Positions 43,301 to 53,399 of a stretch of 64,000 bases of DNA are shown here, piece after piece (positions within the stretch are counted from its first letter, which is position 1; each line of letters begins with the position of its first letter). A program made the translations under genes and the position numbers. The notes under the pieces were generated by a model, which made no database searches, had not been told where the DNA came from, and worked only from the letters and a program-made list of their open reading frames with translations. This DNA comes from Nematostella vectensis (lineage: Eukaryota; Cnidaria; Anthozoa; Actiniaria; Edwardsiidae): the NCBI RefSeq assembly GCF_932526225.1, contig NC_064047.1, positions 2,355,501 through 2,419,500 on the forward strand. The letters run 5' to 3'.

Positions 43301-43326
43301 AGCAAACTCGCAAGAAAGATATACAT
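37367..43326 (-). CDS. secreted protein like skeletal organic matrix protein 5 (6 exons)
   Basis: Exons on the minus strand: 43248-43326, 40273-40353, 39920-39959, 39056-39188, 38129-38272, 37367-37774. Junctions are GT..AG, and the 885-bp frame gives 294 residues. A signal peptide (MYIFLASLLFIGDLAA) is followed by a short coiled segment (ETKICGLTKRVAEIERS) and a fibrinogen-fold-like region. That region carries the patterns YCHMDELVGCGAGPWTLAMK, EIKWMSLPLNSTTTLMSLF, LQRKCRRSGFNAKC and SCDSVIGIGIDC. These are typical of a cnidarian family annotated as uncharacterised skeletal organic matrix protein 5, first noticed in coral skeleton matrix. Function is unknown; a disulphide-rich extracellular protein is certain from the cysteine pattern. 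The C-terminal exon encodes nearly half of the protein. Confidence 0.88.
38598..38663 (+). repeat. dispersed repeat, second copy at 6854-6919
   Basis: The two 66-bp segments share TAGCCTGCTTGCAGGCGGTA and continue almost identically to CCGATGATCGGGC, with only scattered substitutions. One copy lies inside the TTAA-flanked element and the other in an intron of the matrix-protein-like gene. Confidence 0.7.
39461..39912 (+). repeat. 36-bp minisatellite
   Basis: About 12 copies of a unit containing CCCCTACTTCCACCCCCTAG followed by TGAAGGCAAATGAGT, inside the intron between exons 3 and 4 of the matrix-protein-like gene. Its right edge lies 8 bp from exon 3 (39920), close to the splice donor. Confidence 0.95.
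41340..42985 (+). repeat. diverged tandem duplication in an intron
   Basis: Blocks recur in the same order: GACAAATGGGAAA with TGCTGACACAGG (41,522/41,620 and 42,646/42,744), GATTACTAGGCCTTGGAGAT (41,665 and 42,133), and GGAGGTAAGTTTCTATGCTTGG (41,969 and 42,364). Each block ends in a poly-G run (42,040 and 42,450). This indicates a roughly 0.4-1.1 kb unit duplicated more than once within intron 1 of the matrix-protein-like gene. Confidence 0.6.
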
Positions 43327-44229
43327 CTTGTCGTAATCTAGAGAAACACAAAAACACAGGGAGCCCACCAATTTGAAAAGTACTGAAATATTTCCCCAGA
43401 CGCACAATTCATAGATCCGACATTTCAATCACGCGCGCACGAATAACCAATCAGGAAAGAGATGATGCAATAACAGCCATATGGTCCCACAAATGTCCCA
43501 CAAAAAGTCGGCAATCGACGGCAAAAAAGATTGGTTTGAGATATTTTTTGCGAATCTGGACAAGCAAATAAGCATTTTTCGGTCAGCGTAGAAAGTGCTA
43601 GTCCTGTTTTCGTTGACCGGCCACTTTTAGTGTAGAGTTGGAACTCAAATTGCAGAAAAAAACGTAAAATTTCTGCGAAGAAACGTAAAACAAAAAGCAA
43701 ACAAACCATATACAAGAACAGTGTAAGTCCTACCTTCCTAAACTTGTGTTCGATATGATTGTCACGCAGGAATAAGTCACACATGTAGTGGAGTGATATT
43801 TAGCATCTAGAAATTATATACTGATCGGCTGTCAGCTTATTGAAGTCCACGGGACAACTAAAAGTATTTTGTTTAGCTAACCTATCGCGTTTGACAGGGA
43901 AATCTAAAACGCTCGCATGGAAATTGCTTAGCCAAGCAGTTCATATTTTTAATAGATTGACCTTTTGCTCGGGGAACTTATGGGCGTACCGCGTCCCTTT
44001 TCAAGTGGTACTGGAGAACAGAGATTTGAGCATTTGTTTTAGTCCTGTATCCTATAACTACATAAACAAAGTTAGGTCTGAGTTCACACAGGGTTTGCCC
44101 TGTGTAGGATTCAGGCCTGGCCGTCGACGAAATTTGGATTTAGTACGGTTAAAGATTTTGAGTGCAAAAATGATTGGAATCTTGTCAATCATTATATTCA
44201 TGTGTGTATCTTGCCATGCGCACTAGCAG
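43327..44229. other. upstream region of the matrix-protein-like gene, no gene seen
   Basis: Sequence around 43,436-43,500 recurs inverted and diverged near 45,410-45,500 (shared TTTGTGGGACATTTG and CGTGCGCG words). No domain-bearing frame is present. Confidence 0.4.
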
Positions 44230-44614
44230 TGTAACAAGTTAGTGAATGACATCCGTAGTCAGTAGCAACATTGTAAACATTACGTAAGTCACGGTAGCCC
44301 AAGGGAAGGTCGTCCCTCGTACACCCATTGGTTAAACCCTTATCCAAACAGTGCTAAAAGCCCTTCGGGATGTCAGTCTCAGTTATCCTAAAGGACATGC
44401 CGTCTTAGTAGCATATAAATATGGGTGCGTACCGAAGCCCCAACACACCAAAAACTCACTTAACAACTTGAAGAGACACCTGTAAGACAATACTTGTAGA
44501 CACCAGATGTTGTAAAGACTTTGTAACAGCGAACAAGTAAAAACCGGTACCAGCCAAGCGGGTCATAGTGGTTTTCTCACAAGTGGTCAGAGAGAGTCAT
44601 AGCCGCTTGTTACA
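44230..44614 (+). mobile_element. candidate solo LTR
   Basis: A 385-bp segment begins TGTAACAAG and ends with the exact complement CTTGTTACA. The TG..CA ends with a 9-bp inverted repeat are typical of a long terminal repeat. A TATA-like ATATAAATATGG lies near 44,414. I do not see a matching target duplication (AGCAG against TTCGG), so this could be a fragment or coincidence. No retroelement coding region is adjacent. Confidence 0.35.
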
Positions 44615-47605
44615 TTCGGTTAGAGAACCCAAAAATATAGCTGTTACATAATCCTAGGTTACTTCAATTACATATAAGAATGAGACTTTCGTTTGTATTA
44701 TTGCTGTAAATCTTGACGTTTGCCGATAAAACTTGTAGTTAAAAGTCAGGCGTAAAGAGCGAATACGGACATGACGGAAAAACATGAGTTTTCCAATAAG
44801 CTCATTTCGATAAAATAAGGCGGAAAATTCCCCAAATTGCTTAGTGAGTAATATCAAACAAAATATCAAATGCGACTTTTTTTAAATTGATGCTACTTTT
44901 TGTAAAATATCATTGAAATTTGAGGTTTTCGTCCCTGATCCCATACATAGCGCAAGGATGATCAAGAAAAATTGTAAGAAATTGTATCTTCTCCATCTCT
45001 TCGAAGTGCGCATGTTCAGGGTTTTCCGTCATGTCGCGAATACGGCATTCTCTTTTACTTTTCCCCGCACTAAAATCACTGAAAGTTGAGATAAATAGCT
45101 TTGAAAGCACATAAACACATAGTATCTACCGAAGAGAGCACCGCTTTATCTTATTGTTTCCAAGTATTTTAAGCTGGATTCGTGCCGTTTCCATTCATCA
45201 ACCAAGCTTGTAGTTATCTATCTCTATGCTTCTCTACAAAATTTTTACCAAACTTGGACAACAAATCAAGTATCCATCATGTTAGGTGACCGTGTTTTAT
45301 TTCCCAAGTCGCAGGAAATCTCCTATAAACGTCTTTATTTTAGATACTAAAATAACCCGAGCAGGATTCACAGACCTCATCCGACATCGACATCCTCATC
45401 CGTTGTACAATTTGTGGGACTTTTGTGGGACATTTGGGTTGCACTTCGCTGGCTTCTATTTGCTTCTATTTGCTGCTTTCTGATTGGATATTCGTGCGCG
45501 GACCGTAGACATATAAAAGGAAATGATGTTTTCTCTACGCAAACAAGGAATTTCTGAATCTTGCCTTCCCCGCATACACACACCCTCTCTAAACAAGGCT
45601 CTGTTTTCTAGAGATAACCTTGAAAACGCCAATTTGTAAGCGCTAAGCTGGCTAGTAAATTATAGGCCAAATACAAAGCAGATATTTCCAAAATAATAAA
45701 ATAATAATAATAAATAAGTAAATCTAATAGCATTTAACAAAGCAAAAAAAGTTTAACAAAAATACATAACGCCTATCTAGCCGAGAACATGAAGTACAAA
45801 AAATGTATTTTAAATTCTTAAAATCTAAGAAAAAAATCACAAACAAAAAATAAGTAAAAAAAAAAACACCTACCTGAAATTTTCGACGATTCAAGAATGT
45901 AAGAGATGAGTAATCGAAACTCACGTTTTATACTGGCCTTGTTGAGGACTGAAGAGGTACTGGAGTGCACGGGCTCAAGAAGATCATCGAACAGACGTCA
46001 GTTACTGGAGCCAGGTGCACAGAGGACCCTACAAATAACGTATAATTGACCAGCTGGTGTATTAAGGAAAAAAGCTGTGACCTTGATCTTTTCTGTACCG
46101 AGGTACACAGGCTTTTTTCTCTCAAAACAGCCCCAACCCTTCAATAAAAATATTAAGTTATAAGTTGTAAATCAGAAATCTCTTTACTACATAAAGTCTC
46201 AATGATCTCATGCGACGTTTCAAAGCTCCCTCTTGGGCTGGCATAAGGGAGAGTATAGTTGTTCATGAGCAAAGCTTGCCATACAAGTTCTACCTAAATA
46301 TCGCTATCGCTGCGTTTTAATCAAAACACCTAGATTGGCTGATGCAGAAAAAGTCGCCTACCAGTTTTGGTTATAAGTTCTATGCTGCCTTGCTATAAAA
46401 AAAAAAAAGACGCTTAGAGATTGGAAAAGTTACATTTCCCCTGACACTAATTTGTGAGCAGTCTACCAATAAAACATAGAAGGAAGTCTCCTCTCTTCTT
46501 TCAAGATTCGGGATGCATTTATATAAGAATGAATCTAGCACGAGTTCCCTAAAGAGGTCATAGTATTAACACCCAAAAATCATGAAAAAGTGCAATAATA
46601 AATTCGTGTTCGGTCAATTCCTTTATAATGGAAATGCCTCATTTCTTAACTTGTTGTTACACAAATTGAGTCGATGCCAGCTGCCAACCAAAGATAGCGC
46701 TTCAGCCAAATTAAAAACGACTTCACAAGTATACTAGTTAATTACTAAAAAAATCCCACAATCTTGCCTTGAGTGCCTCTTGACTAATCAAAGAGGGTAC
46801 CCCAATTCGTTATTTAGATTTTTATTAGCGACAGTTTTGGGGAGTTTAACTGTTACCCCTCGAGACATGAATTGTGTACGCATGAGAACAAAAAAGAAAA
46901 TTCATAATGGAGGGCAATAATAAAAAAACATCGAACCTTGGTTGAACGACGTTAGAAGTAATAGAGCTATTACTAAAAATGGTAAATCGGCACAGGCTCG
47001 TACCCAGGATTGGCTGAGGGGCGGCCGCTAAGTCCTTATCCTGGTCTTTACCATGATAGTCAATGACGGTTGCAGCCACAGTGCTGAATAACGTATGTGC
47101 ATGCGCGTGTTCTGGCGAAAACAAACACAATCGTAGTGTTGACTTGTTCTAGTAAAGGTACGAAAGGCTGACTTCAGTCGCTGTTTTGACTTACTGCACA
47201 GCATTAAAACCATACTGTACAAAAGATTACAGATTTGTTTAATAATAAGGGAGTCGTTTAGAAAATTATAGCCTAAGGTTTGGTCTAGTTTTCTCAGCAT
47301 TCGTCGAACATGACAGTTCGCCGGTAAAACGCCACCATTTTAAAACAAAAAGGCTGGTTTAACTGCGCGGTACTGGAACTAGCCTTGCGATTTTCAGCAC
47401 GTCGGTTGTAGCTTTACCACGCACGAGTGAAAGCCTACTATCATATCAACAATCATCGTCCTATCACATTGAGCCCCCTCGGGGATAGCAATAGCGTAAA
47501 AATTTTATAGCAGTTGGTTGAATTTAATGCCCTCAAAGATAGGGCGATCACCCTATCGTCTACTTTTATGGAGAGCCCCCTGGCGGGCTTTGCTATACAT
47601 AGAAC
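44615..47605. other. intergenic, degraded repeats
   Basis: No gene supported. A copy of the dispersed CAGG..GTACCCAGGATT terminus lies at 46,992-47,021. A TATA-like CATATAAAAGG lies near 45,510. Otherwise AT-rich. Confidence 0.4.
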
Positions 47606-48750
47606 TCGGCTGTAACGGATCAAGATGCACCAAGAGACCATGATGTAAGAGAACGAATCCCCCGTATTAGGGTATGTTCCAATGATGACGTCCGTAAAAA
47701 CTATTTTATAGAACAAGCAGTTATTTTTAGATACGTCTCTGATTGGTTAGCGCTCACGTTTCCTAGCAACAAGAGTCTTACGCGCGATCACATCTTGAGC
47801 AATGTGATCCGGCAAAGGATGTCTCGGAAATCTTTTTGACCGAAAATACCTTCCTTTTTTACGAACGCTGTAAAAATGACATTCCATAGACTACGTTGGA
47901 GCCAATCAACCGTTTCTGGGACATTGAAATGCATAAAGTGCGTGATTTTAGGCTCTAGGATCAACTTCCCCAGTAAAAGTTTTCACTGCTGATTCGCAAA
48001 TTTCTTATAACACAACAATCAATCATAAATCTGTGTTTACAAAACACAATTCTCTTCCCATTCCCTTATAATGAAAAAGATACATCCAGAACTTAATACC
48101 ATTATATTCACACCGATATTACAAATAAAAGATTTCAAGTCTTTATAATGAAGTAGATCTTATTCCAGTGACAAGGGTTTCTTGAGTGACATAATTTCTG
48201 AACATTTGCGTAAAAAAATGAAGTTCATTCATCTAAAAATGTTATAAATCAAAGAAAAATAAAGGCCTCCTTGTATTAAAATACATAACACAGACTATGA
48301 GAATGCCTAGGTATTCTATCTAACCGAATTGCAGAGAATAAGAACTTTTTAGGAGTCTGCAAGATGTTCTTGGATGAACTCCCAATTCACCGTCTCCCCG
48401 ACGTCTTCCTGTTCAATTATTTATATAACATTTAGATAACTGAACATTAGATAACTTAACAGATAACAGGACACCACCCCATGAGTAGGCATTGTGATCA
48501 TGAGCCTTGAAGATCAGCTAAAAGGATAAAAACAGGTAGCGAACGAAGTTAAGAAGTGCAAAGGGAAAAAATTTGGTGTGAAATTGTACTAGCTCGTGGT
48601 GCCCATAACCAAATATGGCGCGACGAACCATGTATGGATGCTATGATTGACAAGCTCGCGCAATCTAAAATAGCTTTCTTGGACGTTATCATGGGCCACG
48701 GGGATTCGTTCTCTTATATCATAGTCTCTTGGATGCACCTTATAGTCCGG
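47606..48750. repeat. inverted repeat arms with shared coding-like sequence
   Basis: The minus strand of about 47,610-47,705 and the plus strand of about 48,667-48,745 are diverged copies pointing outward. Both contain GATTCGTTCTCTTA and can be read as similar peptides (GDSFSYIMVSW and GDSFSYIIVSW), differing by an in-frame 12-bp gap. The arms flank about 1 kb with no gene. This is either a foldback transposon or the remains of a duplicated exon. Confidence 0.45.
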
Positions 48751-49018
48751 CGGATATGTGTTTGAATTGCGCACTTTTTGCTAAAGTTTCCAATTTAAGC
48801 ATAGTGATAGTTTTTAATTCCCTTTTCAAGATAGGCTGTAGAGCCAAGCTCAGATCGGCCTTAATTTCCAATTAATAAGGAGTAGTAGGGTTTTGGCGCA
48901 GCTGGCGCAACTTTTTGATCTCCCCAAATTTCATTCCAAAATGGCGCGAAAGTCTCCGCGCACCTCCGCCAAGCCTCGCGACCTGCGCATGCGCGAGTTT
49001 GCCAGAGATCTCTTGCAC
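48751..49018. other. probable host/element border zone
   Basis: The sequence changes from AT-rich to GC-rich near 48,900-49,020. The string AGTAGTAGGGTTTTGGCGCA (about 48,881) is a possible element terminus, since Polinton ends often begin with AGT, but the opposite end is outside the window and no terminal inverted repeat can be tested. Confidence 0.25.
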
Positions 49019-49396
49019 GACCACGCCCACCTGTCAATCATTTTGTCAAAAACCTGTCAATCATTTTGTCAAAAACCTGTCAATCATTTTGTCACGTGAC
49101 GACCACGCCCACCTGTCAATCATTTTGTCAAAAACCTGTCAATCATTTTGTCACGTGATAGCCACGCCCACCTGTCAATCACTTTGTAAAAAACCTGTCA
49201 ATCACTTTGTCAAGAACCTGTCAATCACTTTGTCACGTGACGGCCACGCCCACCTGTCAATCATTTTGTCGAAAACCTGTCAATCACTTTGTCACGTGAT
49301 AGCCACGCCCACCTGTCAATCATTTTATCAAAAACCTGTCAATCACTTTGTCACGTGACGGCCAAGCCCACCTGTCAATCATTTTGTCACGTGTCG
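49019..49396 (+). repeat. tandem array with CACGTG palindromes before the polymerase
   Basis: An irregular array of two alternating modules: CCTGTCAATCA(T/C)TTTGTCA, 15 or so times, and CACGTGA(C/T)(G/A)(G/A)CCACGCCCA. TCACGTG occurs six times (about 49,092 to 49,392). The array ends about 75 bp before the polymerase start codon, so it may be a regulatory or replication region of the element, or part of its terminal repeat. Confidence 0.8.
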
Positions 49397-49404
49397 CACC
49401 TAGG

Positions 49405-49430
49405 GGGAGCTCGAGGGGGCTAGCCTCTCA
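49405..49430. repeat. GC-rich palindrome copy 1 (intergenic)
   Basis: GGGAGCTCGAGGGGGCTAGC followed by CTCTC, forming a GAGG-GGCTAGCC-CTC-like stem. Same family as the copies at 56287, 56397, 57243, 57414 and 59927. It lies about 35 bp upstream of the TTTAAAG box of the polymerase gene. Confidence 0.75.
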
Positions 49431-49461
49431 GCTTCACATCTAAAAAAAGCTTTTGAAAAGT

Positions 49462-49475
49462 GGTTTAAAGACATG
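49462..49475 (+). promoter_or_regulatory. TTTAAAGAC box at the polymerase start
   Basis: GGTTTAAAGACATG ends in the start codon. The extended form GTGGTTTAAAGAC recurs, read in the coding direction, before the ankyrin gene and, slightly changed, before the Cys/His-repeat gene and the 56351 gene. A core promoter role is inferred from recurrence. Confidence 0.65.
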
Positions 49476-52400
49476 GCTGGTTTGATAGAAATGAAGAACC
49501 TGAAGGTGAAAGATCTGAAAGCCCTCGCCAAGGAGCGGGGTATCCCAAGATATTACTGGATGCGGAGAGACGAGCTCGTCGGGGCGCTGACCAGCACGTC
49601 ACCACCACCACCACCCCGACGGGTTCCTTTACCCAAACTTGTCAAAGGGCTGCCACGACCACCCCGCATTACCCCGTCCAACACGTCGGAGAGTATTCTC
49701 GACGGCCCGATACCTGAGATTAATGTCCCTATTCTTAAACCCTCCCAACCCCCACGGAGTTCCCGCGTCCAATCACTCAAGCATTTTGCAAACAGGGCGG
49801 CCAACTTGATCAAGAGCGAGTTAGACAAGTTTGCGGATTGGATACTATCTTATGTCCCTGAGCCCATCAAAAAGACCGTCAAAGAGGCTGCAGATAAACG
49901 GGTCGAACGTCTGAAGGAGAGGATTAAGCGTCTACACGAGGAGGTGGAAGATCGCTTCACACCCAAGGAACAACAGACGGCGTTGAAGGGGTATCTTAAA
50001 ACCCACGGAATAGCCGGGCAGAGAGGTTACGACCCCAAGACATTCATCGCCAGAATCAAACCGAAAGTCCTTGAACTCATCGGTCGACAAGAGAAGCCTA
50101 TCAAAGTGAAGTTTATCTTTACTTGCGGGTTTATAAAAGAGGATCCGGCTACAGCTCAGATCGAAGAAGAACTGGGATATTTTCATACAGAAAAGCCCGA
50201 GATTGTGACAGAGTCGACTGATCTCTCTGATTTGTTCGATACGATGACAAATTATTTACTCGGATTAGTTGAGCTGTTCCAGAAGCAAGGCTCCGGATGG
50301 CAGTTTGACCAAGTGGAATACTTTGACATCAACATAGATCCCTTTGAACCGCTTTCTGGGTCTTCCTATATTCCGCTGCCGCCGAAACTAGCGTCTAAGA
50401 AGGCGATCATCAATGTTAAGAACGAGAATGATCACGAATGTTTCAAGTGGGCAGTAACCTCTGCTGTGTATCCTAGGGAGAAAGATCCTCAAAGGTTCAG
50501 TAAACAAATGATAGAGAACTCTGAGAAATTCGACTGGTCAGGGATAGAGTTCCCCGTCTCACTAAAACAGATTGACAAGTTCGAGAAACAGAACCAGTAT
50601 ACGGTTAATGTGTTTGGATACGAAACCAAAATATATCCATTGAGAATCAGTGAGAAGGATCCAGATAATGCAATCAACTTACTTCTCATCTCGGATGATG
50701 AGACGAATCATTACTGCTGGATAAAGAATATGATGAGATTAGTATCTACTCAAATTGATGAGTTTCATCATACTCGTTTTTTATGCTGTAGATGTCTGAA
50801 CTCGTTTCGGTGCAAACAATCATTAGAAAAACATTCTGAATGCTGCGGCAATCATGAAGCGGTTGGAATAGAGATGCCTAAGATAGATAAGGATGGAAAT
50901 CTACCCCACATTAAATTCAAAAACTACAACAGAAAAATGCGTGTCCCCTTTGTTGTCTATGCCGACTTTGAGAGCTTCACAGAGAATATAGACACTTGCT
51001 CCCCAGATGGGAGTAAAAGCTTCACTAAGCAATACCAGAAACACAAACCGTCTGGTTTCTGCTATCTCATCAAGTGTTTCGACGGAGATATATCCCCACC
51101 CGAGCTTGTACGATACACGGCCGAATCTCCAGACGAAGATATCCCACAGCTTTTCGTAGAGTCTTTGGAGTCAGACATTAAGAAAATTTACGATAAGTTC
51201 AGGTTCCCTAAGAAGGTGAAAATGACTCCGAAGGACAAAATCGCCTATAACGACGCCACTCACTGCCACATCTGTGAGGGTGAATTAGGGGAAGACAAGG
51301 TTTTGGACCATTGCCACCTTACAGGGAAGTACAGAGGTGCTGCTCACAACGCATGCAACTTAGATCACAAAATTCCAAAGTTCTTTCCTGTTATCTTTCA
51401 CAATCTGTCTGGGTACGACAGCCATCTATTTATCAAGAACCTTGGTACATCGGAAGGTAAAATAAACTGTATACCTAATAACGAGGAAAAGTATATTTCT
51501 TTCACAAAACAGATTGTAGTCGACAGTTTCACGAACAAGGAGGGCAACAAGATTGATGTTAAACGTGATATCAGATTTATCGACAGTTTCAGGTTTATGT
51601 CGGCCAGTCTCGACAGTCTAGTGGGTAATATGTCAAGGGAGTGCTTCAAAAACCTGGCGGAGTACTATGAGGGGGAGGAGCTCCAGCTGTTGTTGAGGAA
51701 GGGTGTTTTCCCTTACGACTGGTTCGACGGCTTTAGCAAGCTCGACGCAACACAGCTCCCACAGAGAGAGGCATTCCACTCCAAACTCAACGACACCGAC
51801 ATATCGGAGGAGGATCACCTGCACGCGCGGAGAGTGTGGGAGGTCTTTGGGATGAGGACCATGAGGGATTACCACAATCTGTACCTAGAGTCGGATGTGT
51901 TGCTTTTAGCTGACGTTTTCGAGAACTTTAGGGACGTTTGTCTCAAGAATTACGGTCTGGACCCCGCTTGGTACTACACAGCGCCAGGGTTGGCCTGGGA
52001 TGCAGCGTTGAAGACCACCAAGGTGAGGCTAGAGCTTCTGACGGACTACGACATGTTGCTCATGATTGAGAAGGGCATCCGTGGGGGTGTCTCCATGATA
52101 AGCAACAGACATGGGGAGGCAAATAACCCTTACATGAAGGAGTATGACCCTGACCTACCCACAAAATATATCACCTACCTTGATGCTAACAATTTGTATG
52201 GCTGGGCGATGAGCAACCCTTTACCGACTCACGGTTTCAGGTGGATGGGTGACCAAGAGCTGTCAGGTTGGAGAGACCGCCCATGCATTCTGGAGGTTGA
52301 CTTGGAGTACCCTCACCACCTACATGACTTACACAACGATTACCCACTAGCCCCGGAATCTATCGGGCTAGGCAATGTGGACAAGTTGGTCCCCAACCTT

Positions 52401-53399
52401 AACGACAAGACAAAGTACGTTATCCACCATGAGACTCTGAGACTTTATGTGAGTTTTGGGCTAAAAGTCACTAAGATTCACAGGGGTGTCACTTTTGAGG
52501 AGTCTGCTTGGCTGGAGCCCTACATTGACTTGAACACCGATCTGAGAGCCAAGGCGACAAACGATTTTGAGAAAGATTTTTTCAAGTTAATGAACAACTC
52601 CGTCTTTGGTAAGACTATGGAGAACATTAGGAACAGGGTGGACATTCGGTTGGTGACGGACGAGAAGCAGGCTAAGAAGCTCATATCAAAGCCGAACTAT
52701 CAACATCGCACCATCTTTTGCGAGAATCTAGCCGCCATCCACATGAAGAAGACAAAGCTGATCTTCAACAAGCCTGTCTACTTGGGCATGTCCATTCTGG
52801 ACCTGAGTAAGACGCTCATGTACGATTTCCACTACAACTTCGTCAAGCCCAAGTACGGTGAGGATGCAAAGCTCTTATTCACTGATACTGACAGCCTGAT
52901 GTATGAGATCGAGACGAAAGACTTTTACGAGGACATCAGCGGGGATGTGAGGTCCATGTTCGACACCAGCAACTTTCCGAAGGGTCACCCATCTGGTATT
53001 GAGGTGGGTGTGAACAAGAAAGTCATCGGAATGTTTAAAGATGAGGCTGGGGGTCAGCAAATCACAGAATTTGTAGGACTGAGGGCCAAACTTTACTCGT
53101 ACAAGATGGATGAAGGTAAAGAAGAAAAGAAATGCAAGGGCGTCAAGAGAGCAGTCGTCAAGAAGAGCATCGGTTTCGATGACTACAAGGATTGCTTATT
53201 TAGTAAGAAACCTCAGATGAGACTTATGAATGTCATCAGAAGTCATAAGCATGATGTTTACACTGAAACAGTGAACAAGGTCGCTCTATCTCATGAGGAT
53301 GATAAACGGGTCATCTGTGATGATGGTATTCACACCTTCGCTCACGGTCATTTCAGAACGCTATTAGGTGGTGGCTCAGTATCTTCAGGGACGACTTGA
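49473..53399 (+). CDS. polB: protein-primed family B DNA polymerase (Polinton/adintovirus type)
   Basis: 1308 residues, intact. It would replicate the element's linear genome by protein priming. Order of parts: N-terminal SAP-like segment (about 4-40, LKVKDLKALAKERGI), proline-rich linker (45-100), helical region (100-170), and a C2H2-like finger (C-C-x2-C then H-x5-C-C, about 430-460). The exonuclease domain has YADFES (D498, E500), FHNLSGYDSHLF and YLESDVLLL. Polymerase motifs follow: A, YLDANNLYGWAMS (D904); B, NNSVFGKTMEN (1041-1051); C, FTDTDS (D1138, D1140). An endonuclease VII-like Cys/His module (CHIC..DHCHLTGKYRGAAHNACN, about 598-630) sits between the exonuclease motifs, as in many invertebrate Polinton polymerases. 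Its last 52 bp overlap the integrase 3' end on the other strand. All catalytic aspartates are present, so activity is plausible. Confidence 0.95.
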   Translation: MAGLIEMKNLKVKDLKALAKERGIPRYYWMRRDELVGALTSTSPPPPPRRVPLPKLVKGLPRPPRITPSNTSESILDGPIPEINVPILKPSQPPRSSRVQSLKHFANRAANLIKSELDKFADWILSYVPEPIKKTVKEAADKRVERLKERIKRLHEEVEDRFTPKEQQTALKGYLKTHGIAGQRGYDPKTFIARIKPKVLELIGRQEKPIKVKFIFTCGFIKEDPATAQIEEELGYFHTEKPEIVTESTDLSDLFDTMTNYLLGLVELFQKQGSGWQFDQVEYFDINIDPFEPLSGSSYIPLPPKLASKKAIINVKNENDHECFKWAVTSAVYPREKDPQRFSKQMIENSEKFDWSGIEFPVSLKQIDKFEKQNQYTVNVFGYETKIYPLRISEKDPDNAINLLLISDDETNHYCWIKNMMRLVSTQIDEFHHTRFLCCRCLNSFRCKQSLEKHSECCGNHEAVGIEMPKIDKDGNLPHIKFKNYNRKMRVPFVVYADFESFTENIDTCSPDGSKSFTKQYQKHKPSGFCYLIKCFDGDISPPELVRYTAESPDEDIPQLFVESLESDIKKIYDKFRFPKKVKMTPKDKIAYNDATHCHICEGELGEDKVLDHCHLTGKYRGAAHNACNLDHKIPKFFPVIFHNLSGYDSHLFIKNLGTSEGKINCIPNNEEKYISFTKQIVVDSFTNKEGNKIDVKRDIRFIDSFRFMSASLDSLVGNMSRECFKNLAEYYEGEELQLLLRKGVFPYDWFDGFSKLDATQLPQREAFHSKLNDTDISEEDHLHARRVWEVFGMRTMRDYHNLYLESDVLLLADVFENFRDVCLKNYGLDPAWYYTAPGLAWDAALKTTKVRLELLTDYDMLLMIEKGIRGGVSMISNRHGEANNPYMKEYDPDLPTKYITYLDANNLYGWAMSNPLPTHGFRWMGDQELSGWRDRPCILEVDLEYPHHLHDLHNDYPLAPESIGLGNVDKLVPNLNDKTKYVIHHETLRLYVSFGLKVTKIHRGVTFEESAWLEPYIDLNTDLRAKATNDFEKDFFKLMNNSVFGKTMENIRNRVDIRLVTDEKQAKKLISKPNYQHRTIFCENLAAIHMKKTKLIFNKPVYLGMSILDLSKTLMYDFHYNFVKPKYGEDAKLLFTDTDSLMYEIETKDFYEDISGDVRSMFDTSNFPKGHPSGIEVGVNKKVIGMFKDEAGGQQITEFVGLRAKLYSYKMDEGKEEKKCKGVKRAVVKKSIGFDDYKDCLFSKKPQMRLMNVIRSHKHDVYTETVNKVALSHEDDKRVICDDGIHTFAHGHFRTLLGGGSVSSGTT

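Noticed and set aside
48915-49358. 147-codon frame across the CACGTG array
   Set aside because: It is a repeat translation with no start context or similarity.
49019-49396. CRISPR-like array
   Set aside because: The repeats are adjacent and irregular with no unique spacers, and the setting is an animal genome.
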